From JBBWZH01 sp035544115 (lineage in GTDB: Bacteria; Actinomycetota; Actinomycetes; Mycobacteriales; CADCTP01), in assembly GCA_963714145.1 (NCBI GenBank), contig OY970235.1, positions 3,472,001-3,536,000 on the forward strand: 64,000 nt of DNA, given 5' to 3'. Below are positions 42,780-49,565 of this stretch, piece by piece. The stretch's first letter is position 1. The number at the start of each line of letters is the position of its first letter. Below the pieces are notes generated by a model. That model saw only the letters and a list, made by a program, of their open reading frames with translations. It made no database searches and was not told the origin of the DNA. The position numbers and the translations under genes are program-made.

Positions 42780-43817
42780 TCAGCGCTTGGGCTCGGAGAC
42801 AAGCACCTGCCGCAGCGCGTCGAAGTCCTCGACGCACCGGCCGGACCCCATCGCCACCGAATGCAGCGGGTTGTCGGCTACCAGGATCGGCATCCCGGTC
42901 TCGTGCCGCAGCCGCTCGTCCAGCCCACGCAGCATCGCGCCGCCACCGGCCAGCACGATCCCGCGGTCCATGATGTCGCCGGCCAGCTCGGGCGGGCACT
43001 TGTCGAGCGTGGCCTTGACCGCGTCGACGATCGAGTTGACCGGCTCCTCGATCGCCCGGCGGATCTCCTCGCCGCTCACCACGATCGTCTTCGGCAGCCC
43101 GGTGACCAGATCCCGGCCGCGGATCTCGGCCTGGTCGTCGTCCGGCATCGGGAACGCCGAGCCGATCGCCATCTTGATCTCTTCGGAGGTGCGCTCGCCG
43201 AGCATCAGCGAGTACTCCTTCTTGACGTACGAGATGATCGCGGAGTCGATCTCGTCGCCGGCGATCCGGATGCTCGTGTTGGTGACGATCCCGCCCAGGG
43301 AGATGACCGCGACCTCGGTGGTGCCGCCGCCGATGTCCACCACCATGTTGCCGGTGGGTTCGCTCACCGGCAGGCCACAGCCGATCGCCGCGGCCATCGG
43401 CTCCTCGATGATGTAGACCTTGTTGGCGCCGGCCGCGTAGGTCGACTCCTTCACCGCGCGCTGCTCCACGCCGGTGATGCCGGACGGCACGCACACCACC
43501 ACCCGCGGCCCGCGGACCAGGTACCGGCGCCGGTGCACCTTGCGGATGAAGTAGCGCAGCATCCGCTCGGTGGTGTCGAAGTCGGCGATCACGCCGTCCT
43601 TCAGCGGGCGGATCGCGACGATGTTGGCCGGCGTCCGGCCGATCATCCGCTTCGCCTCGATCCCCACCGCGAGGATCTCGCCGGTCTTCGTATTGATCGC
43701 CACCACCGAGGGCTCGTTCAGCACGATCCCGCGGCCGCGGACGTAGACAAGTGTGTTGGCAGTGCCGAGATCGACGGCCATGTCCCGACCGAGGAAAGAC
43801 AGCGCGGTGCCGGACAT
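42780..43817 (-). CDS. mreB: Actin-like cell shape protein MreB
   Basis: A 345-aa bacterial actin. ATP-binding motifs: DLGTANTLVYVRGRG (phosphate 1), GKMIGRTP-like KRMIGRTPANIVAIRPL, MVVDIGGGTTEVAVISLGG (phosphate 2) and GIVLAGGGAMLRGLDE (adenosine). It organises side-wall synthesis. First gene of mreB-C-D-mrdA-rodA; a TAGCAT box at 43902-43907 on the minus strand may be its -10. Confidence 0.96.
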   Translation of the reverse strand: MSGTALSFLGRDMAVDLGTANTLVYVRGRGIVLNEPSVVAINTKTGEILAVGIEAKRMIGRTPANIVAIRPLKDGVIADFDTTERMLRYFIRKVHRRRYLVRGPRVVVCVPSGITGVEQRAVKESTYAAGANKVYIIEEPMAAAIGCGLPVSEPTGNMVVDIGGGTTEVAVISLGGIVTNTSIRIAGDEIDSAIISYVKKEYSLMLGERTSEEIKMAIGSAFPMPDDDQAEIRGRDLVTGLPKTIVVSGEEIRRAIEEPVNSIVDAVKATLDKCPPELAGDIMDRGIVLAGGGAMLRGLDERLRHETGMPILVADNPLHSVAMGSGRCVEDFDALRQVLVSEPKR

Positions 43818-43956
43818 TGAAAACCCTTCGTACGGCGAACGGTCGAGGCTGCGTACACCGACGCCACGACCCCACCCAGGCGGCTCGCACAGCCAGCCCT
43901 GATGCTACCGGTGCCGCGGGTGTGGCCTGGACCTCCGCCCCGGCGGGTCGGGCGAC

Positions 43957-44859
43957 CTATCGCAGCAGCAGGTGGGCCAGCCGGCGCGAGGTCAGGAACA
44001 GCCCGAGCGCGCCCATCACGGCGAAGTAGAGCACGTGCCCGAGCAGCCCGGGGCCGACACCGCTGCCGGTGCACAGCGCCCGGATCAGCTCGATGCCGTG
44101 GTAGAGCGGCGTGCACTCGACGAACACCTGCAGCGGCCGGGCGTAGACCGACAGCGGGTAGAACGTCGTGGAGAACAGGAACATCGGCAGGATCGCCAGC
44201 TGAACGAACTCGAAGTCCTTCCAGCTGCGCATGTACGAGGTGACCGCCATGCAGACCGCCGCGAACGCGAACCCGATCAGCACCGTCGCCGGCAGCGCCA
44301 GCAGCGCCCACCACGACTCGATCAGCCCCATCACGAGCATCACCAGCAGGAACGCGACCGAGTAGAACGTGCCGCGCAACTGCGCCCAGGCGATCTCGCC
44401 GAGCGCGATATCGCCCGGGCCGACCGGAGTGGCCAGCACCGCGTCGTACAGCTTGGCGTACTTGAGCTTGAAGAAGACGTTGAAGGTGGCGTCGTAGACC
44501 GCACCGTTCATCGCGGACGAGGCCAGCAGCGCCGGCGCCACGAACGCGGTGTAGTCGAGCACCCGGCCGTCCACCCCGGTGACCGTGCCGACCAGCGCGC
44601 CGATGCCGATGCCGATCGAGAACAGGTAGAACACCGGCTCGAAGAAACCGGACACCACCAGCAGCCAGAGCCGCCGGTACACCAGCAGGTTCCGCTCGAC
44701 CAGCAGCCAGGCCCGGCTGCTGACCAGCGGCAGCGGAACGGCTCGCACGGCCAGCGTGGCCACGGGTCTGCCCTCCTGTCTCTCCTCCTGCCCGGGCCCG
44801 CCGGTTCGGGCACCCGGCATCATCGGTGGCGTCACACGCGGTGTCATACGCGGCGTCAT
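43957..44859 (-). CDS. ABC-2 type exporter permease
   Basis: Up to 300 aa with six membrane helices of the ABC-2/NodJ-DrrB type: ERNLLVYRRLWLLVVSGFFEPVFYLF near the N-terminus and TTFYPLSVYARPLQVFVECTPLYHGIELIRAL near the C-terminus. The ATG at 44859 overlaps the upstream permease stop as ATGA; an internal GTG (VATLAVRAVPLPLV) could also serve. Together with the second permease and ATPase it forms an exporter of unknown substrate. Confidence 0.85.
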   Translation of the reverse strand: MTPRMTPRVTPPMMPGARTGGPGQEERQEGRPVATLAVRAVPLPLVSSRAWLLVERNLLVYRRLWLLVVSGFFEPVFYLFSIGIGIGALVGTVTGVDGRVLDYTAFVAPALLASSAMNGAVYDATFNVFFKLKYAKLYDAVLATPVGPGDIALGEIAWAQLRGTFYSVAFLLVMLVMGLIESWWALLALPATVLIGFAFAAVCMAVTSYMRSWKDFEFVQLAILPMFLFSTTFYPLSVYARPLQVFVECTPLYHGIELIRALCTGSGVGPGLLGHVLYFAVMGALGLFLTSRRLAHLLLR

Positions 44860-45920
44860 ACGACGAGCCGGCGGCGGAAGGCGATGGAGGCCAGCCAGGC
44901 CCCGCCGATCACCCAGGCGACCAGGTAGGCGACATGCAGCGCGCTCATGCCGAGGGTGGCGGTGCCCAGGCTGAGCGTCCGGCAGAGGTCGACGCCGTGC
45001 CAGAGCGGGGTCAGGTGGGCGAACTGCTCCAACCCGGCCGGCAGCCGGCTGATCGGGAAGAACGTGCCCGAGAACAGGAACAGCGGGGTGACGCCGAACC
45101 GGAACAGCGCGGCGAACCCGGCGTCATTGTCCTGGCTGGCGGAGAACGCCATCACCGGTGCGGCGAACGCCATCCCGGTCAGCACCGCCGCCGGCACCGC
45201 GAGCAGTACCAGCACCGACTTGCCGGCCCCGAACAGCGTCATCACCACCAGGTAGCTGACGGCGCCGGTGAGCACCCGGCAGGCGATCCAGAGCAGGTGC
45301 CCGATCAGCAGATCCTGGCTGGTGAGCGGCGTGGCCAGCATCGCGTGGTAGGTCCGGAACCACTTGATCGAGCCCATCACCGGGTACGTCGACTCGCCGA
45401 CCCCGGTCTGCATCGCGGTCGCGGCGATCAGGCCGGGGGCGAGGAAGGCCAGGTAGCCGGCGCCGCCGACGCCACCGCCGCGGGCGCCGTCGACCAGGCT
45501 GCCCAGGCCCACGCCCATCGCGGTGAGAAACAGCACCGGGCTGATCAGCGTGGTTACCACGCCGGCTCGCCAGGTGCGCTTGTACTGGTAGAGCCAGTAT
45601 CCGAAGCAGCGCATCGCCAGCGGCGCGCCGAGCAGCGCCAGCAACCCGCCGGCGGCGGCCGGATCGGGCGAGCCCGCGCCGGCACCGGGCGGCCGCGGGC
45701 CTGCCGGGCCGGAGCCGGACGGGCCGGCGGAGCCGGGCAAGCCGGCAGGGACGGACGGGCTGGCGGGGCCCGCAGCGGGCGGACGAGCGGAGCCGGCCGG
45801 AGCGGACGGGCCAGCGGGGGCGGACGAGCCGGCAGGGCCGGACGAACCGGCGGGGCCGGCAGGGCCGGACGGGCCGGCGGAGCCGGGCAAGCCGGCGGGG
45901 GCGGTTGTGGGCTCGGCCAT
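44856..45920 (-). CDS. ABC-2 type exporter permease with Gly/Pro/Ala-rich N-terminus
   Basis: A 354-aa protein. Residues 1-90 are low-complexity GPSGPAGPAGSS repeats from a coding minisatellite (45660-45900). The rest has six helices of the ABC-2 family (YWLYQYKRTWRAGVVTTLISPVLFL; GTFFPISRLPAGLEQFAHLTPLWHGVDL). Its ATG shares one base with the stop of the ATPase gene (TGATG). Homologous to the downstream permease, suggesting a heterodimeric channel. Confidence 0.85.
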   Translation of the reverse strand: MAEPTTAPAGLPGSAGPSGPAGPAGSSGPAGSSAPAGPSAPAGSARPPAAGPASPSVPAGLPGSAGPSGSGPAGPRPPGAGAGSPDPAAAGGLLALLGAPLAMRCFGYWLYQYKRTWRAGVVTTLISPVLFLTAMGVGLGSLVDGARGGGVGGAGYLAFLAPGLIAATAMQTGVGESTYPVMGSIKWFRTYHAMLATPLTSQDLLIGHLLWIACRVLTGAVSYLVVMTLFGAGKSVLVLLAVPAAVLTGMAFAAPVMAFSASQDNDAGFAALFRFGVTPLFLFSGTFFPISRLPAGLEQFAHLTPLWHGVDLCRTLSLGTATLGMSALHVAYLVAWVIGGAWLASIAFRRRLVV

Positions 45921-46855
45921 CAGTCCACCAGCGTCCGGCCGGTGAGCCGGAGGAAGACGTCCTCCAGGGTGGAGCGGCGGACCAGGGTGCTCACCGGGAC
46001 CAGCCCGCGGTCGTGCACGCCGGCCGCCGAGGCGTCACCGTCGTCGGTGTAGAGCAGCAGCCGGTCGGGCAGCACCTCGACCCGCTCGGCCAGCCCGTCC
46101 ACCTTGCCGGCCATGTTCTCGTGTTCGCCCGGGGCGAACCGCAGCTCGAGCACCTCGCGGCTGGAGTAGCGGTCGATCAGTTGCCGCGGCGAGCCCTCGG
46201 CGGCGATCCGGCCCTTGTCCATCACGACCAGCCGGTCGCACAACTGCTCCGCCTCGTCCATGTAGTGCGTGGTCAGCACCAGCGTGACGCCCTGCTGCTT
46301 GAGCCGGAACAGCCGATCCCAGACCGCGTGCCGGGCCTGCGGATCGAGCCCGGTGGTCGGCTCGTCCAGCAGCAGCAGGTCGGGCTCGTTGATCAGCGAG
46401 CGGGCGATCGTCAGCCGCCGCTTCATCCCGCCGGACAGCGGCTCCACCCGGTCGTCGGCCCGCTCGGACAACTGGACGAATTCCAGCAGCCGGTCGGCCC
46501 GTTCCCGGATCAGCGGCCGGGCCAGCCCGAAGTACCGGCCGTAGATCAGCAGGTTTTCCCGGACGGTCAGCTCCATGTCGAGCGTGTCCTCCTGCGGGAC
46601 CACGCCGAGCCGGGCCCGGATCCGGGGCCCGTCGGCGGCCGGGTCGAGCCCGAGGATGCGCAGCGTGCCGCCGCTGACCGGGGACACGCACGCGATCATC
46701 CGCATCGTCGAGCTCTTGCCCGCGCCGTTCGGACCCAGGAAGCCGAACGCCTCCCCCGGCTCGACCGTCACGTCGATCGAGTCGACCGCGGTGAAGCTGC
46801 CGAACCGCTTGGTCAGGCCGCGGGCGACGATCATCGAGTGGTCTGCGTCGGGCAC
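45920..46855 (-). CDS. ABC exporter ATP-binding protein
   Basis: About 311 aa. Walker A GPNGAGKSS, Q-loop VVPQED, signature LSGGMKRRL, Walker B LLLLDEPTTGLD, H-loop TTHYMDEAEQL: a drug/antibiotic-resistance type (DrrA/NodI-like) ATPase with the usual C-terminal ~80-residue extension. The GTG at 46855 is chosen because TAACGT stands exactly 7 nt upstream (leaderless); ATG at 46834 is the alternative. First gene of the three-gene exporter unit. Confidence 0.9.
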   Translation of the reverse strand: MPDADHSMIVARGLTKRFGSFTAVDSIDVTVEPGEAFGFLGPNGAGKSSTMRMIACVSPVSGGTLRILGLDPAADGPRIRARLGVVPQEDTLDMELTVRENLLIYGRYFGLARPLIRERADRLLEFVQLSERADDRVEPLSGGMKRRLTIARSLINEPDLLLLDEPTTGLDPQARHAVWDRLFRLKQQGVTLVLTTHYMDEAEQLCDRLVVMDKGRIAAEGSPRQLIDRYSSREVLELRFAPGEHENMAGKVDGLAERVEVLPDRLLLYTDDGDASAAGVHDRGLVPVSTLVRRSTLEDVFLRLTGRTLVD

Positions 46856-46862
46856 GCCACCG

Positions 46863-46868
46863 ACGTTA
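46863..46868 (-). promoter_or_regulatory. -10 box of the ABC exporter operon (leaderless)
   Basis: TAACGT on the minus strand, 7 nt before the GTG at 46855; no Shine-Dalgarno is seen. Confidence 0.45.
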
Positions 46869-46989
46869 CCGAGCACCCCTGACAGAACGCGCGCGAGTTT
46901 CGCCGCCCGCTGATCGACTCAGCTCAGCGCGGAAGCGGGTGCTCCGGCCCTGCGCGACCAGCCCACGGCGGTCAGCCCGACGCGGTCAG

Positions 46990-47170
46990 GCCGCACCCGT
47001 CAGCCCACGGCCGTCAACCCAGGGCGGTCAGGCCGAGGTGGTCAGGCCGAGGCGGTCAGCCCAGGGCGGTCAGGCCCAGGTGGTCAGGCCGAGGCGGTCA
47101 GGCCGAGGCGGTCAGGCCGAGGCGGTCAGGCCGAGGCGGTCAGGCCGAGGCGGTCAGGCCGAGGCGGTCA
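46990..47170. repeat. 14-bp minisatellite at the 3' end of ndk
   Basis: GAGGCGGTCAGGCC repeats with a strict 14-bp period; six copies from 47091 to 47170 are near identical and about five or six diverged copies precede them (AGGGCGGTCAGGCC and others). The last copy contains the ndk stop codon, so the array looks like repeated duplication of the final ndk codons and stop. No gene is seen in the 291-bp gap 46877-47167. Confidence 0.85.
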
Positions 47171-47581
47171 GCCCAGGGCGGGGAAGAAGAGGGCGATCTC
47201 GCGGGCGGCCGACTCGGCTGAGTCGGAGCCGTGCACGATGTTGTTCTGCACCTCGACCGCGTGGTCGCCGCGGATGCTGCCGGTGGGCGCCTTCACCGGG
47301 TCGGTCGCGCCGGCCAACTGCCGGAACGCCTCGATCGCGCGCGGGCCCTCGACGACCGCGGCGACCAGCGGCCCGGACACGATGAACTCGACCAGCGAGC
47401 CGAAGAACGGCCGCTCCCGGTGCTCGGCGTAGTGGGTCTGCGCTATCTCCACGCCGAGGGTGCGCATTTCCAGCGCGACCAGCCGCAGGCCCTTGCGCTC
47501 GATCCGGGAGATGACCTCACCGACCAGCCCACGGGCGACGCCGTCCGGCTTGACCAGCACCAGGGTGCGCTCGCTGTCCAC
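47168..47581 (-). CDS. ndk: Nucleoside diphosphate kinase
   Basis: A 137-aa enzyme transferring the gamma-phosphate between nucleotides. The phospho-His lies in NNIVHGSDS; TLVLVKPDGVARGLVG and the ERPFFGSLVEFI helix are diagnostic. GTG start with AAGGAG upstream. Its stop lies inside the 14-bp minisatellite. An inverted repeat TATG-N8-CATA lies just before the ribosome site. Confidence 0.96.
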   Translation of the reverse strand: MDSERTLVLVKPDGVARGLVGEVISRIERKGLRLVALEMRTLGVEIAQTHYAEHRERPFFGSLVEFIVSGPLVAAVVEGPRAIEAFRQLAGATDPVKAPTGSIRGDHAVEVQNNIVHGSDSAESAAREIALFFPALG

Positions 47582-47660
47582 GGAACTCCTTGAGTATGAC
47601 TTTCTCCATACGCGGTGGGGCGAGCGTACCGGGCGCCGGGCCGGCGACCGGCGGCCGGGG

Positions 47661-48035
47661 CTACCGGGCCAGCACCTCCCGGCGGACCCGGAGCAGGTAG
47701 ATCCAGATCAAGCCGAAGATCACGCCGAGGAAGTACATCGCGGTGGCCAGCAGCCCGGTCGCGATCACCACGAACTGCAGCGCCGAGCCCAGCGCCAGCC
47801 CGAACCGGCGCCGCTGCAGCCCGGCCGCGACCAGCAGCACGCCGGCCAGGCTCAGCAGTACGGCCAGCCGCCCTGCGGTCAGCCCCGGACCGGACTGCGC
47901 GATCGCCCGCGGTACGAACAACATCAGGAGCGCTTCCAGCGCCAGCGTCGCCGCGAACGCCGCGCGGATCGCCCGCTCGGCCCGCGCCCGCTGACCCGCA
48001 TCCGCCGACCCCGGCCCGGCCACCGCCTCAGCCAC
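47661..48035 (-). CDS. DUF4233 membrane protein
   Basis: A 124-aa protein with four membrane helices (FAATLALEALLMLFVPRAIA; FVVIATGLLATAMYFLGVIFGLIWIYLL). Small DUF4233 proteins sit between folC and ndk in actinobacteria; function unknown. GTG start at 48035. Ends 79 nt before ndk. Confidence 0.85.
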   Translation of the reverse strand: MAEAVAGPGSADAGQRARAERAIRAAFAATLALEALLMLFVPRAIAQSGPGLTAGRLAVLLSLAGVLLVAAGLQRRRFGLALGSALQFVVIATGLLATAMYFLGVIFGLIWIYLLRVRREVLAR

Positions 48036-48123
48036 CAGCGGCCGGCCGGGCCGGGGTGGCGCGGACGTTGCGGCATGCGAACCACAGCCGGAGGCGCCGC
48101 GGGGTTCGCGCGGGCTCGGCCAT
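48028..48123 (-). CDS. Possible 31-aa reading frame coupled to the DUF4233 gene
   Basis: ATG at 48123 opens 31 codons (MAEPARTPRRLRLWF...), Arg- and Pro-rich, whose TGA lies 5 nt inside the DUF4233 gene. Nothing identifies it as a real gene except the overlap and the otherwise empty 165-bp gap after folC. It could be a coupling leader or chance. Confidence 0.2.
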   Translation of the reverse strand: MAEPARTPRRLRLWFACRNVRATPARPAAGG

Positions 48124-48140
48124 GACGGACGCCCTGGCGA

Positions 48141-48164
48141 GCGTTCGCCGCAAGCGGCGTGCGC
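48141..48164 (-). terminator. Weak hairpin after folC
   Basis: CGCCGC-N2-GCGGCG with flanking partial pairing, 37 nt past the folC stop; no T-tract. Confidence 0.25.
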
Positions 48165-48200
48165 CCAGGTCCGTGGGGTCGGGGGGCGGGCTCGCCGTGC

Positions 48201-49565
48201 TCACCGCGGCGGCCCGGCCAGCAGGGTGCGGGCCTCGCCGACGGTGACCACGGAGCCGGTGACCAGGACGCCGGCGCCGCTGAGCGTGTCGGCGCCCTCC
48301 TCGGCCAGCCGGACGGCCTGCTCGATCGCGTCGTCCAGCCGGGGCTCGACCACCACCCGCTCGGCGCCGAACACGTCCACCGCGAGCCTGGCCAACTCGT
48401 CCGGCGGCAGTGCCCGGGGCGAGGAATTGCCGGTGACCACGATCTCGTCCAGCGCCGGTTCGAGAACCGCCAGCATGCCCGTGACGTCCTTGTCGGACAG
48501 CACCGCGACGACGCCGACCAGCCGCCGGAAGTCGAACGCCTCGCCCAGCGCGGACACCGTGGCGGCCATCCCGGCGGGGTTGTGCGCGGCGTCCAGCAGC
48601 ACGGTCGGCGCGGTGCGGACGGTCTCCAGCCGGCCCGGCGAGGTGACCGCGGCGAACCCGGACCGGACCCCCTCCAGATCCAGCGTGCCGTTCGCGCCGA
48701 CGCCGAAGAACGCCTCCACCGCGGCCAGCGCACAGGCCGCGTTCTGCGCCTGGTGCGCCCCGTGCAGCGGCAGGAAGATGTCGTCGTACATGCCGCCGAG
48801 GCCGCGCAGCAGCAACTGCTGGCCGCCGAGCGCGACCAGCCGGCGGAGCACGCCGAACTCGGCGCCCTCCCGGGCCACCTCGGCGCCCACCTCGACCGAC
48901 CGGCGCAGCAGCACCTCCGCCGCGGCCGGCGGCTGCTCGGCCAGCACCGCGACCGCCTCCGGCTTGATGATGCCGGCCTTCTCGACGGCGATCGCCTCGA
49001 CCGTGTCGCCCAGGTAGTTGGCGTGGTCGATGGAGATCGGCGTGACGACCGCGACCCTGCCGTCGGCGACGTTGGTGGTGTCCCACCGGCCGCCCATGCC
49101 GACCTCCAGCACGGCCACGTCCACCGGGGTGTCGGCGAACGCGACGAACGCCATCGCGGTCAGCACCTCGAAGTAGGACAGCCGCAGCGGCTGCTCCTTG
49201 TCGACCAGGTCGAGGTACGGGGCGACCTCGTCGTAGAGCTGGACGAACCGCTCGGTGCTGATCGGCCGCCCGTCCACCGAGATCCGCTCGGTGACCGCGG
49301 CCAGGTGCGGGCTGGTGAACCGGCCAACCCGCAGCCCGAACTGGCGCAGCAGCGCGTCCACCATCCGCGCCGTCGACGTCTTGCCGTTGGTGCCGGTGAC
49401 GTGGACCACCGGGTACGACGCCTGCGGCCGGCCGAGCAGGTCGACCAGCGCGGCGATCCGGTCGAGCGAGGGCTCCAGCTGCGACTCCGGCCACCGGGTA
49501 CGCAGCTCGGCCTCGACCCGGGCGAGCTCGGCGGCCAGGCGGGGGGTGCTGGTCGGTTCGGTCAT
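48201..49565 (-). CDS. folC: Folylpolyglutamate / dihydrofolate synthase
   Basis: A 454-aa Mur-ligase-fold enzyme adding glutamate to folates. ATP loop HVTGTNGKTST near residue 56; FTSPHL; GMGGRWDTTN; SIDHANYLGDT; LLDAAHNPAG. The ATG overlaps the valS stop as ATGA, so translation is coupled, as in many actinobacteria. Confidence 0.95.
   Translation of the reverse strand: MTEPTSTPRLAAELARVEAELRTRWPESQLEPSLDRIAALVDLLGRPQASYPVVHVTGTNGKTSTARMVDALLRQFGLRVGRFTSPHLAAVTERISVDGRPISTERFVQLYDEVAPYLDLVDKEQPLRLSYFEVLTAMAFVAFADTPVDVAVLEVGMGGRWDTTNVADGRVAVVTPISIDHANYLGDTVEAIAVEKAGIIKPEAVAVLAEQPPAAAEVLLRRSVEVGAEVAREGAEFGVLRRLVALGGQQLLLRGLGGMYDDIFLPLHGAHQAQNAACALAAVEAFFGVGANGTLDLEGVRSGFAAVTSPGRLETVRTAPTVLLDAAHNPAGMAATVSALGEAFDFRRLVGVVAVLSDKDVTGMLAVLEPALDEIVVTGNSSPRALPPDELARLAVDVFGAERVVVEPRLDDAIEQAVRLAEEGADTLSGAGVLVTGSVVTVGEARTLLAGPPR

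Noticed and set aside
46939..47385. 148-codon plus-strand frame across the 14-bp repeats
   Set aside because: Translation of a minisatellite plus the antisense of ndk.
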